This document shows, one piece after another, positions 1 through 9,070 of a stretch of DNA of 64,000 bases (position 1 is its first letter; each line of letters starts with the position of its first letter). Source of the stretch: Novosphingobium sp. BW1 (lineage in GTDB: Bacteria > Pseudomonadota > Alphaproteobacteria > Sphingomonadales > Sphingomonadaceae). Under the pieces are notes generated by a model, which was given only the letters and a program-made list of their open reading frames with translations, made no database searches and had not been told where the DNA came from. The stretch is taken from contig NZ_VIRF01000060.1 in the NCBI RefSeq assembly GCF_008107685.1, forward strand, positions 28,498 through 92,497, read 5' to 3'. Position numbers and translations under genes: made by a program.

Positions 1-534
1 GACGTGCCTGCGCCAGGTCCCTTCGGGATCTTCCTCGCGTTCCAGCGCGTTGACCGGGGGCGAGAGCTGCGGTTCGGTCTGCGGGCGTGCACCGACGCAC
101 CATCCCTCGAAAATGAGAACATCGAGCGGCGCGTCAACCGGCTCACCCTGAGGGGCAGGCTCGTCACGGCCTTTGTCGAAGCGGGGCAGGACCAGCGGCA
201 AGGTGCCTGCCCGCAGCGCGGCAAGAAGGGCACATCCGCGTGTGACATCGTGCGTACCGGGGACCCCGCGCGTGGCGAACAGGGGGTGCACCGTCGCGGC
301 AAGATCCTGGCGCTGGACTCGGCCAAGGTAGAGGTCGTCGATCGAGAGGATACCGGCGCGCATTCCCATTCCGCCAAGCCGCTCGGCGAGCCAGGCCGCC
401 AGCGTCGACTTGCCCGAGCCTTGTGCGCCGCATAGCCCCAGGATCAGCGGGCGCGGGTGGTCGTGTCCCAACCACCCGGTCAGTGCGGCGAGCACGGCCT
501 CCCCGGCCGGATAGGCTTCAGGCGACGGGATCAA
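1..534 (-). CDS. D-glycerate 3-kinase (C-terminal part beyond window)
   Basis: P-loop kinase of the phosphoribulokinase/uridine kinase fold, expected to phosphorylate D-glycerate to 3-phosphoglycerate in the cytoplasm. About 178 codons are visible and the frame runs off the left edge, so the C-terminus is missing. A Walker A motif GLCGAQGSGKST is near residue 35, followed by LSIDDLYLG and a downstream FEGWCVGARP, the pattern of GLYK-type kinases. The most upstream plausible start is TTG at 534, overlapping the end of the dehydrogenase gene by 17 bases; an internal GTG is also possible and neither has a good ribosome site. It is the last visible gene of a long overlapping operon. The context suggests it salvages glycerate made by upstream enzymes. 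Family call confident, start uncertain. Confidence 0.8.
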   Translation of the reverse strand, partial: MIPSPEAYPAGEAVLAALTGWLGHDHPRPLILGLCGAQGSGKSTLAAWLAERLGGMGMRAGILSIDDLYLGRVQRQDLAATVHPLFATRGVPGTHDVTRGCALLAALRAGTLPLVLPRFDKGRDEPAPQGEPVDAPLDVLIFEGWCVGARPQTEPQLSPPVNALEREEDPEGTWRRHV

Positions 535-1474
535 GGAGTGGTTCTCCGGCAAAGAAGCGATCGAGGTTATCGGCCACTTTCATGCCCATGGCTGTACGCG
601 CTTCCAGCGTCGCACTGCCCAGATGTGGCAGAAGTACCGCATTGGGCAAGCGCATCAGGGCAGGGTTCACCTTCGGCTCGGCCTCATAAACGTCGAGCGC
701 GGCCGCGGCGATCGTGCGGCTGGCAAGGGCCCTGGCAAGAGCCGCTTCGTCAATCAGTGAGCCGCGCCCTGTGTTGACCAGCACCGCATGGGCGGGCATG
801 CGCGTCAGCATTGCGGCATCGATCATGTGACGTGTTCCGGGTCCGCCGGGAGCGTGAAGGGAAAGCACGTCGGCACGCTCGGCCAGCTCGCCAAGGCTGG
901 CGTAATAGGCCTCCTGGGGCATGTCGGGTACTGCGCGTCGGCTGTGGTAGGCGATTTCCATGCCAAAGGCGCGGGCCCGATCCGTCACTGCACGGGCAAT
1001 CCGTCCAAAGCCGACGAGGCCGAGGAGCTTGCCGTCGAGTGAGCGACCCAGCAGGTGCGTCGGGCGCCATCCGGCCCAGTCGCCCGAGCGCAGTTCGCGT
1101 TCCCCTTCTCCGGCACGGCGCATGGCCATCAGGATAAGCGTCATCGCGATGTCGGCGGTCGCTTCGGTCAGGACATCGGGCGTGTTGCTGATCGCGATAC
1201 CTTGTTCACGGGCGGCGGACAGGTCAATATGTTCGAAGCCGGCGCCATAGTTGCCCACGATGCGCGCGCGCCGCCCCTCCGCGGCAAGGACGTTTCGGGT
1301 GATTTTGTCGGTCACGGTGGGGCAGAGCGCATCGTGCGAGCGCATTGCCGCAATCATCTCGGCTTCGTCGAGTGGCGTGTCGGCTTCGTTCAGTGTCACG
1401 TCGTAGGTTGCGGCGAGCCGCTCCTCGACGATGCGGGGCCAGCGACGGGTCAGCAGAATTCTGGGCCTGGTCAT
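518..1474 (-). CDS. D-2-hydroxyacid dehydrogenase (glyoxylate/hydroxypyruvate reductase type)
   Basis: 318-residue NAD(P)-dependent D-isomer-specific 2-hydroxyacid dehydrogenase. A Rossmann motif GLVGFGRIA sits mid-protein, NTGRGSLIDE and ALDVYEAEP follow, and the catalytic His lies in LLPHLGSAT, all canonical for the family. The start at 1474 is the ATG that overlaps the upstream stop (TGATG), so it is translationally coupled to the FAH-family gene. With the adjacent glycerate kinase it could turn hydroxypyruvate into glycerate and then 3-phosphoglycerate, or reduce glyoxylate. The alternative is oxidation of a 2-hydroxy sugar acid. Family certain, substrate inferred from neighbours. Confidence 0.9.
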   Translation of the reverse strand: MTRPRILLTRRWPRIVEERLAATYDVTLNEADTPLDEAEMIAAMRSHDALCPTVTDKITRNVLAAEGRRARIVGNYGAGFEHIDLSAAREQGIAISNTPDVLTEATADIAMTLILMAMRRAGEGERELRSGDWAGWRPTHLLGRSLDGKLLGLVGFGRIARAVTDRARAFGMEIAYHSRRAVPDMPQEAYYASLGELAERADVLSLHAPGGPGTRHMIDAAMLTRMPAHAVLVNTGRGSLIDEAALARALASRTIAAAALDVYEAEPKVNPALMRLPNAVLLPHLGSATLEARTAMGMKVADNLDRFFAGEPLLDPVA

Positions 1475-2646
1475 CAGATCAGTCCTCGTTGCGCGAGGTT
1501 TCGCATCAGTGCGGCGGCACCGAACGTCCAAGCTTCGCAAGCATCTGTCGCCTGAACACGATTGGCAAGCGTACCCAGGGCTGCACAGTGGATGCGCACC
1601 TCGTCACCCACGGCATGGGTAAAGCCGCGTCCCACCTCGCCCCGGTCCTGGGTCGGCGCGAACAGTGTACCCAGAAAGAGCACCAGGCCGTCGGGATAGG
1701 GATGGTGGACGTTGCAGGCCTGGCTCGCAAGTTCGGCGGGGCTGCGGCTTATCTCACGCATCTGGGAATGGCCCTCCAGGCGAAAGCCGTCCTCTCCCTG
1801 GACTGTCAGTGTCAAGCTGAGCTGCTCCACGGCCGAAAGATCGAAATCACCTTCGAAAAGGCGCACGAAAGGCCCGATAGCGGCCGCCGCATTGTTGTCC
1901 TTGGCCTTGCCCAGCAGCAGTGCCGAGCGCCCCTCGACATCGCGCAAGTTCACATCGTTGCCCAGCGTCGCACCCAGAATCCGGCCATCCGAGGCGATCA
2001 CCAGCACGACTTCGGGCTCGGGATTGTTCCAGTCCGAGGCCGGATGGACGCCGATATGATGCCCCGCGCCTACGCTTGCCAGAGGCTGCGCCTTGGTGAA
2101 GATTTCGGCATCAGGACCGATGCCGACTTCAAGGTACTGACTCCAGGCACCAGCCTCGATCAGCGTCTGCTTGAGCGCCATTGCCGCAGGCGAGCCGGGC
2201 TGGAGGCGGCGCAGGTCATCGCCCACCAGCGCCTGCACCTGGGCGCGGATCGTCTCGGCCGCACCAGCATCGCCGCGGGCGCGTTCCTCGATCACGCGTT
2301 CGAGCATCGAGGTCGCGAAAGTGACACCGGCAGCCTTGACCGCCTGCAGATCGACCGGAGCCAGCAGCCATGGCCGTGTCGGCTCACGCGCCTGCGGGTC
2401 GCTGTTGCCAAGGATGACGTCAACAGGACCGAGGCTCTCCCCGTGCGCGGCGCGCAAGGCTTCGGTTGGATTGGCGCTCTCGCACAAGTCCCGAACGGTC
2501 GGGAAAGCATGTGATATGTCGGTGAGCAGCTCACCGTCGACGCGCACAACCGACGGACCGGCAAGGTCGGGGCGCCAGACACGTCCCACGAGCAGGGCTG
2601 CGGGGTCTTCGGGCAAGATGGCGCGAGGGGAAAGATCGAGAGGCAT
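1474..2646 (-). CDS. Fumarylacetoacetate hydrolase-family sugar-acid enzyme
   Basis: 390 residues, FAH superfamily with a long N-terminal region. The C-terminal half has the metal-site pattern NNPEPEVVLVI and GNDVNLRDVEGRSALLLGKA, closest in style to XylX/AraX 2-keto-3-deoxy-sugar-acid dehydratases and to 2,4-diketo-3-deoxy-sugar-acid hydrolases of non-phosphorylated L-sugar pathways. It would act on a 2-keto acid in the cytoplasm using a divalent metal. It lies three bases downstream of the enoyl-CoA hydratase gene and overlaps the dehydrogenase gene. No aldehyde dehydrogenase, needed after a dehydratase-type reaction, is visible in the cluster. That favours the hydrolase option yielding pyruvate plus a hydroxyacid such as glycerate, which the kinase could use. 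This is inference. Confidence 0.85.
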   Translation of the reverse strand: MPLDLSPRAILPEDPAALLVGRVWRPDLAGPSVVRVDGELLTDISHAFPTVRDLCESANPTEALRAAHGESLGPVDVILGNSDPQAREPTRPWLLAPVDLQAVKAAGVTFATSMLERVIEERARGDAGAAETIRAQVQALVGDDLRRLQPGSPAAMALKQTLIEAGAWSQYLEVGIGPDAEIFTKAQPLASVGAGHHIGVHPASDWNNPEPEVVLVIASDGRILGATLGNDVNLRDVEGRSALLLGKAKDNNAAAAIGPFVRLFEGDFDLSAVEQLSLTLTVQGEDGFRLEGHSQMREISRSPAELASQACNVHHPYPDGLVLFLGTLFAPTQDRGEVGRGFTHAVGDEVRIHCAALGTLANRVQATDACEAWTFGAAALMRNLAQRGLI

Positions 2647-2649
2647 GGC

Positions 2650-3420
2650 TCAGCGTCTCCTGAAAACGGGGGGGCGGCGTTCGGCGAAGGCCGCGCGCCC
2701 CTCTGCCGCGTCTTCGGTGGCGAAGCAGATGGCCTGGAGATCACGTTCGTATTCGATGGCCTTCTCGTAGGGCATCTGGTGCGCGGCGCGCAGGTTCAGC
2801 TTGGCCGTCTCCGCCGCGATCGGCGCGCGCTGCGCGATCTGCGTCGCGACCTCACGGGCGCGCGGCATCAAGGTCTGGGGGGAGGTGACCTCGCTGACGA
2901 GCCCCCAGGCCAGGGCCTGTTCGGCTGTGACCATCTCGCCTGTAAAAAGCATCAGGGCCGCGTTCGACATTCCCATCGACTGGGCAAGCCCCACGGCCAT
3001 GCCTCCCCCTCCGATCCATCCCAGCTTGATCTCGGGGGCGGCGAAACGGGCACTGGAAGAGGCGATGCGGATATCGCAAGCCATCGCCGTTTCCAGACCG
3101 CCGCCAAGGGCATAGCCATTGATCGCGGCGATGACCGGCTTGCGGCAGGCGCGCAGGGCATCGCAATAGTCCTCGCGGTTGCGAAAGTCCCAGGGCGTAG
3201 CATACGCATCAAGCGTCGAAATGTCCGAGCCCGCACTGAATGCCTTGGGCCCTGCCCCGGTCACGATCAGGCAGCGCACCTCGTCGCTGGAGTTACAGGT
3301 TGCTACGGCCTCGACTAGCCCCCGGGCCATGTCCGGCGTCATCGCGTTGAGCTTGTCGGGGCGCTCCAGCGTGAGCGTGGCAACGTGGTCGGCGATCTCG
3401 AAGCGCAGATGGGCGCTCAT
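2650..3420 (-). CDS. Enoyl-CoA hydratase/isomerase family protein
   Basis: 256-residue crotonase-fold protein. The oxyanion-hole segments KAFSAGSDIS and AAINGYALGGGLETAMACD are present, and both usual catalytic glutamates are retained (GGGLE and APEIKLG), so it should be an active CoA-ester hydratase or isomerase. Its start overlaps the stop of the solute-binding-like gene by four bases (ATGA), placing it firmly in the operon. A CoA-thioester enzyme inside a sugar-acid operon is unexpected; the partner CoA donor is presumably made by the CaiB/BaiF transferase two genes upstream. The substrate cannot be told from sequence. Confidence 0.9.
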   Translation of the reverse strand: MSAHLRFEIADHVATLTLERPDKLNAMTPDMARGLVEAVATCNSSDEVRCLIVTGAGPKAFSAGSDISTLDAYATPWDFRNREDYCDALRACRKPVIAAINGYALGGGLETAMACDIRIASSSARFAAPEIKLGWIGGGGMAVGLAQSMGMSNAALMLFTGEMVTAEQALAWGLVSEVTSPQTLMPRAREVATQIAQRAPIAAETAKLNLRAAHQMPYEKAIEYERDLQAICFATEDAAEGRAAFAERRPPVFRRR

Positions 3421-4541
3421 GTCCTGGTTCCTTTTTCGTGGTGACGGGCATACGCGGCTTCGATCGCGTCGAGAACGGGCCCGCTGCCTTCCCCGAGGAG
3501 GAGCCCTTCGCGCAGGCGCCGGGCGATCTCGGTCTGCAAGGCGATGGCACCATCGTGCCGCGGGCGCAGAGCTGCGTTTTCCAGTGTCGCACGGGTCGCG
3601 CTGTAGAAGTTCCCGGCTGCAGCATCGCAGGCGCTATCACTCCACGCTACATGAAGGGCAGGCTGTCCGGCGTTGGCGGGAATGAAGCGGCATTGCGTTT
3701 CACTCGACATGAGCCAGCGCAGATGCCGGCACAGGGCCTCCGTCACGGGGGCCCGGCGCGACACCGCGATCCCCGTCCCGCCCAGGATCGACCCTATCCC
3801 GGCCGGACCACGCGGCGCGTCGGCGAAGCGCACGCGACCGCTGCTTGCGTAGTTGACATAGCCGTAGACCAGCGGGACAAGCGCAAGATCATCCCCCGCA
3901 GCCAGGGCTTCTAGCAGCGTAATGGGGTTGTGCCCTGCGTGTTCGCGGGTGGTCTGTGTCGTCAGGGCCTGCATGATAGCGTAAGCCTCTCGTCCCGCCT
4001 CGGGCGTGACGAAGCGGTCGTTCGGCCGGCTGCGGCCCTGGAAGGCGGCGGCAATGGACTGGAAGGTCAGAGCCGCGTGGGGACCGGACAACGAGAGCGC
4101 GACGCGCAGCTTGCCGGCAAGCGCAAGGACTTCGTCCCAGGTGCGCGGAACATCTTCCACTGCACCAGGCGTGAAAGCCATGACCTGACTTGCCGCATCG
4201 AGCGGAAGGGCCCAGTGCGCTCCGCCATAGCCGTAACTGGCCATCGAAGGGCCAATGGTATCACGCGTCAGCGCCGCGACGTCTTCGGCACCCAGAATGT
4301 CCTCCATCGGGCGCAAGCATTCGCCAGCCAGCGCTTCCCCAATGTGGGGGTGGTCGAGTACGATGAGATCGTAATTCGCGGCGAGATCGACGATGGGGTG
4401 GGATTCGAAACCTTCGAGCGGATGACGCTGCCAATGTATCGAAAGGCCGTGCCCCGGTGCGACCTGGGCCGCTGCGGCATCAAGTGCCTGATAGCCGCGG
4501 GGATGGTCCCAGGTCAGGCCAAGGTAGCGAGGCGCGCTCAT
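3417..4541 (-). CDS. Extracellular solute-binding-protein-like, no signal peptide seen
   Basis: 374 residues resembling family 1 sugar-type periplasmic binding proteins (for example HWALPLDAASQVMAF and VPRTWDEVLALAGKL, the two-lobe pattern). The N-terminus MSAPRYLGLTWDHPRGY is not a signal peptide and begins straight into the first beta strand. The ATGA overlaps with both neighbours leave no room for a longer start. No ABC permease or ATPase gene is in the cluster. It may be a cytoplasmic binding protein or a repurposed fold that presents a substrate to the CoA-transferase and enoyl-CoA hydratase on either side. Fold call is moderate; function unknown. Confidence 0.7.
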   Translation of the reverse strand: MSAPRYLGLTWDHPRGYQALDAAAAQVAPGHGLSIHWQRHPLEGFESHPIVDLAANYDLIVLDHPHIGEALAGECLRPMEDILGAEDVAALTRDTIGPSMASYGYGGAHWALPLDAASQVMAFTPGAVEDVPRTWDEVLALAGKLRVALSLSGPHAALTFQSIAAAFQGRSRPNDRFVTPEAGREAYAIMQALTTQTTREHAGHNPITLLEALAAGDDLALVPLVYGYVNYASSGRVRFADAPRGPAGIGSILGGTGIAVSRRAPVTEALCRHLRWLMSSETQCRFIPANAGQPALHVAWSDSACDAAAGNFYSATRATLENAALRPRHDGAIALQTEIARRLREGLLLGEGSGPVLDAIEAAYARHHEKGTRT

Positions 4542-5728
4542 GCGTGCTGGCGCACCACGCCCGATTCGATCAACTTGGCGATTTCCTGCTCGCTGCGTCC
4601 CGTCTCAGCCAGTACGTCGTGGCTGTGCTCACCTACCAGCGGCGCGCCGCGCGTGATTGCACAGGGCGTGGCGGAAAAGCGGATGGGGAATCCGGGTACC
4701 TTCACGCGGCCCTCGGTGGGATGCTCGTACTCCACGAACGTGCCGTTGTGCTTGATCTGTGGGTCCTCAAGGAGGTCGGCATAGCCGTAAACGGGGCCGC
4801 ACCATATGTCGGCCTGGCGAAACTTTGCGAGCCAATGCTGTGTGCTGGCCGTCACGAGGTGTTCGCGCACGCGGGCGAAGATAGCATCGCGCTGGGTCCA
4901 ACCATCGCGCTCTTCCTCAAGTTCGGCGAAGAACGGGTCGTCAAGTTCGCGTGCGAGCGCTTTGAGCGGCGCCATGGCCAGCGTCATGTAGCCATCGCTG
5001 GTGGCAAAGACCCCATATGGCGCACGGATGTAGCTGTGAGCATGGGGTTCCGCCGAGCGGGACTGGGGCTTGTGGCCCACGGTGAAGACGGACAGCTCCT
5101 GCATCTGTATGGTCGTGATTGCATCGAGCATATTGACCTGAACCAGCTGTCCCTCGCCTGTGCGTTCGCGATGGAAGAGTGCTGCCAGAGCCCCTTCGAA
5201 GGCGTTGTAGGCCGCCACGGCATCAACCAGGTATTGCCCTGCCGGACTGGGCGGAGTGCCCTCCACGCCGGTCGAGAGCATGGCTCCCGACATTCCTTGC
5301 AGCAGCAGGTCCTGGCCCGGCAGGTTGCGGTAGGGGCCGTCCTCGCCGTAACCCGACATCGAGACGTAGATGAGGCGTGGATTGATTGCGCTGAGCGTGG
5401 CGTAATCGACGCCCAGGCGTTCGGCCACCCCTGGCCGGTAGTTCTGGAGGAAGACGTCGGCGTTCTTTACCAGATCGAGCAGAACCGCCTTGCCTTCGGG
5501 CGACTTGAGGTCGATCGCGAGCGAGCGCTTGTTGCGGTTGAGTGAGAGGAAGGAGACGTTGATGCGGTTGCCCTGCGCCCCTCCGGCGGATGCATGGCGC
5601 TGCCATTCGCCGCTTGTCGGTTCAACCTTGACGACATCCGCGCCCATGTCGCCGAGCCGTTGCGCGGCGAAAGGACCGGCCATCGCGATGGAGCAGTCAA
5701 GTACCCGGATATCCTTGAGAATTGTCAT
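4538..5728 (-). CDS. CaiB/BaiF (class III) CoA-transferase
   Basis: 396 residues counted from MTILKDIRV. An upstream in-frame ATG at 5758 would overlap the SDR gene end at 5743, so 5728 is preferred. Class III CoA-transferases move CoA between carboxylic acids. The N-terminal RVLDCSIAMAGPFAAQ and FLSLNRNKRSLAIDL blocks are typical, and the Asp in SPAGQYLVDA (about residue 169) aligns with the catalytic Asp169 of formyl-CoA transferase. The end overlaps the next gene by ATGA. It probably activates an acid from the pathway as a CoA ester for the enoyl-CoA hydratase. Family certain, donor and acceptor unknown. Confidence 0.92.
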   Translation of the reverse strand: MTILKDIRVLDCSIAMAGPFAAQRLGDMGADVVKVEPTSGEWQRHASAGGAQGNRINVSFLSLNRNKRSLAIDLKSPEGKAVLLDLVKNADVFLQNYRPGVAERLGVDYATLSAINPRLIYVSMSGYGEDGPYRNLPGQDLLLQGMSGAMLSTGVEGTPPSPAGQYLVDAVAAYNAFEGALAALFHRERTGEGQLVQVNMLDAITTIQMQELSVFTVGHKPQSRSAEPHAHSYIRAPYGVFATSDGYMTLAMAPLKALARELDDPFFAELEEERDGWTQRDAIFARVREHLVTASTQHWLAKFRQADIWCGPVYGYADLLEDPQIKHNGTFVEYEHPTEGRVKVPGFPIRFSATPCAITRGAPLVGEHSHDVLAETGRSEQEIAKLIESGVVRQHA

Positions 5729-5742
5729 GTGTCTGGTGCCCT

Positions 5743-6485
5743 TCAGGACATGGTCCAACCGCCGTTGACGTGCAGCGTCTGGCCCGTGATGAAACCTGCC
5801 TCGTCGGCAGCGAAGAAGCCAATGGCGTGGGCGATGTCAGAGGCGCGCCCGCGCCGCTTGATTGCCTGCGCCTCAAGGACCATCGCCTCGTAGCCCGCCG
5901 GGTCGGGATGGATCTTCTCGGCATCGGTCGGGAAGGCGCCGGGAGCGATCGCGTTGACCGTGATCCCCCAGCCTCCGAACTCGCGCGCCCAGGCCCGGGT
6001 CAGGCCGATCAGTGCGCCCTTGGACGCGACATAGGGCGCAAGGTTGGCCCAGCCGCCCGAAATGGTGATGGAGGATATGTTGATGATCCGTCCGAAGCCC
6101 TTGGCGCGCATGCCCGGAAGAGCGCGTTGCACGGCCACAACCCCGGCATCGACATTGATGCGCTGGACGTACTGGTACTCCTCGATAGAAAGGTCCTCGA
6201 ACGACTTGGAGGGGTAGATGGCCGCGTTGTTGATGAGGACATCGATACCCCCGAAGCGTTCGACGAAACCGTCGAGTGTGGCCTCCAGTCCATCGAGATC
6301 GGCGAGGTCGCAGCGCGACACTGTAAGCGAGCCGGGGCCGTGGCCTTGCGCGGCAGCTTCGAGGGCGGCGATCTTGGCCACGTTGTTGTCGAGTGCGATG
6401 ACGTTTGCGCCACGAGCGAGGAGTTGCAGGCTCGTTTCGAGCCCGAGCCCGCCAGCCGCTCCGGTGTAGAGGACGGTGCGGCCCT

Positions 6486-6489
<4 letters not shown>
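5743..6489 (-). CDS. SDR-family oxidoreductase (probable sugar/sugar-acid dehydrogenase)
   Basis: 248-residue classical short-chain dehydrogenase. It has the cofactor motif TGAAGGLG (residues 9-16), NNAA (87-90), catalytic Ser in NISS (about 139) and the Y153-x3-K157 dyad in YVASKG. LDNN after beta-2 gives an acidic residue that favours NAD over NADP. It overlaps the DUF4432 gene by four bases and leads to the CoA-transferase gene after 14 bases. In comparable L-sugar pathways an SDR oxidises the sugar to its lactone or the 2-keto-3-deoxy acid to a diketo acid; either fits here. Confidence 0.93.
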
Positions 6490-7664
<1,175 letters not shown>

Positions 7665-7689
7665 TCCTGCTCCCTTCATCTTGTAAGAT

Positions 7690-7702
7690 GTATGATGAAT
7701 AC
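7690..7702. promoter_or_regulatory. Candidate GntR operator 1
   Basis: GTATGATGAATAC, with GTAT/ATAC arms around five bases, lies in the 73-base divergent gap between the DUF4432 operon and the mutarotase gene. The GTATGAT core recurs in the gntR/dehydratase gap and before the TonB receptor, and nowhere else that I noticed in this cluster. FadR-subfamily regulators commonly bind such short GT-AC palindromes. Inference from position and recurrence. Confidence 0.5.
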
Positions 7703-7737
7703 GTAGGAAGGGGAGGCACGTCAACAGGGAGAGTTCA

Positions 7738-8097
7738 ATGTCTCACATCACACGTCGATGCTTTGCCGTGGATCTCGTCGATGAGCCGGAATTGATCGCA
7801 CGCTACCGCGCCTGGCATGCGCCGGGAGGACCGCCCGCAGCTGTAACCCAGGCGATCCGGGACGATGGTGTGCGGGACCTCCAGATCTGGCTCGTGGCCG
7901 ATCGGATGTTCATGATCATGGAGCAGGATGCCGCGCAGGCGCAGGACGATGCGGGCAAGGCCGCGCGCGATGCCGCCAATCCTGACGTGCAGGCCTGGAA
8001 CGCGCTCATGGCCCGCTTTCAGCGTTCCCTTCCGGCAGCCTCGGACCGGACATGGGTAGAGATGGAACGGATCTACGCTCTTGACGAGCAACCCTGA
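7738..8097 (+). CDS. L-rhamnose mutarotase (RhaM/DUF718) family protein
   Basis: 119 residues, the usual family length. RRCFAVDLVDEPELIARYRAWH at the N-terminus and DLQIWLVADRMFMIME in the middle match RhaM-type mutarotases, which interconvert alpha and beta anomers of L-rhamnose or L-fucose (and related sugars) before oxidation. GGGAGAG lies seven bases before the ATG. It is divergent from the DUF4432 operon and shares its operator region. Its presence is the best clue that the locus handles a free hexose or deoxyhexose of L-configuration, though the exact sugar is not determined. Confidence 0.88.
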   Translation: MSHITRRCFAVDLVDEPELIARYRAWHAPGGPPAAVTQAIRDDGVRDLQIWLVADRMFMIMEQDAAQAQDDAGKAARDAANPDVQAWNALMARFQRSLPAASDRTWVEMERIYALDEQP

Positions 8098-8158
8098 CGG
8101 CAGGCCCAGTTCTTCTGGGGTTGGACCGACCCCGACGGGGATCAGGCCCCCATTGGGA

Positions 8159-8917
8159 TCAGGTGGGGGCGGCCGAAGGTCTGTCCGAGGCCCGACGCTT
8201 TGCCCAGGAACTCTCGATATGTTCCTTCATCGCGCGGGCGGCCAACTCCGGATCCCGCGCCGCAATCGCGTCATAAATGCGGCGGTGGGCTTCCTGCGTT
8301 TCTCGGACATGCGCGACGCTGAGGCGTCCGGCGTAGCCGTGGTTGTTGAGGGCGCGCGACTGGACGCGGTCGATGATGGCCTTGCTCAGTCGGTCTCCGG
8401 ACATGCGCATGATGACATCGTGAAAGAGTACATCTTCCTGCACGTAGGCCGCCGGCATTTCGACGAGGCTCTCCAATTTGGTGATCTGGGCCTCGAGCTC
8501 GGACAGGTTTTCAGGTGTGGCCTTGCGCGCGGCCTTGGCGGCCATCCCGCCTTCGAGCGAGGCTCGGATTTCTGAAAGATTGTCAAGGTAGGCAAGACCA
8601 TCGTTGCGACGAAACAGCGCGGCCAGGATCATCGGGTCGAGAAGGTTCCAGTTTGACTGGTCGCACACGATCGTACCGCGCCCCTGCCGTGAGACGACGA
8701 GGCCCTTTTCGGTCAGTGCGGTGGTCGCTTCGCGGACCACTGTACGGCTTACCTCGAAACGGTCGCACAGCATGGCTTCAGGGGGAAGGGCAGTTCCCGC
8801 AGGATAGACCTCGGTCACGATCGCATTGACCAGTTCCTCGACCACGGCAACCGCAAGCCGGGGCCGGCGCCGTGGGGGGACGCTTACCGGGCTATTGCTG
8901 CTTACCTTGTCCTGCAT
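8159..8917 (-). CDS. GntR-family (FadR/FCD) transcriptional regulator
   Basis: 252 residues from MQDKVSSNSP. A longer start at 9025 would lie on the candidate operator and is rejected. The N-terminal winged helix reads LPPEAMLCDRFEVSRTVVREA and EKGLVVSRQGRGT; the C-terminal FCD domain keeps the metal-ligand pattern D-x3-H (EDVLFHD), then H in TQEAHRRI and H in MKEHIESS, so a sugar-acid ligand is plausible. It is divergent from the enolase-family gene and probably represses it, the DUF4432 operon and the TonB receptor through the repeated GTATGAT sites. Confidence 0.93.
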   Translation of the reverse strand: MQDKVSSNSPVSVPPRRRPRLAVAVVEELVNAIVTEVYPAGTALPPEAMLCDRFEVSRTVVREATTALTEKGLVVSRQGRGTIVCDQSNWNLLDPMILAALFRRNDGLAYLDNLSEIRASLEGGMAAKAARKATPENLSELEAQITKLESLVEMPAAYVQEDVLFHDVIMRMSGDRLSKAIIDRVQSRALNNHGYAGRLSVAHVRETQEAHRRIYDAIAARDPELAARAMKEHIESSWAKRRASDRPSAAPT

Positions 8918-9019
8918 TTTGCTGTGTGCTCGCTTCAATTCTGGATCTTGGACGTCCGAGGCGTCCCGGGAACGCTGACCCGACCGGGAAAGATTCGTCA
9001 AGGCTTGCCATACCAGATA

Positions 9020-9037
9020 GATCATACATAATATGAA
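9020..9037. promoter_or_regulatory. Candidate GntR operator 2
   Basis: GATCATACATAATATGAA lies between gntR and the dehydratase gene. Read on the other strand it contains ATGTATGATC, matching the core of the sites at 7690 and 11543; it also forms TCATA/TATGA arms. The position would allow autoregulation and control of the dehydratase-MFS pair. Confidence 0.45.
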
Positions 9038-9070
9038 TTACTAGTGATGCCATGGGCAGAGGATGCATAG

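Noticed and set aside
1345..2514. Long open frame on the plus strand opposite the FAH-family gene
   Set aside because: Low-complexity, Arg/Ala-rich translation with no family match; typical antisense shadow of a high-GC gene whose minus-strand protein is clearly conserved. The same holds for frames opposite the SDR (5722-6534), the enolase-type gene (9041-10282) and the DAACS symporter.
3417..4541. Operon read as an ABC sugar uptake system
   Set aside because: Only a binding-protein-like gene is present; there is no permease, no ATPase and no signal peptide.
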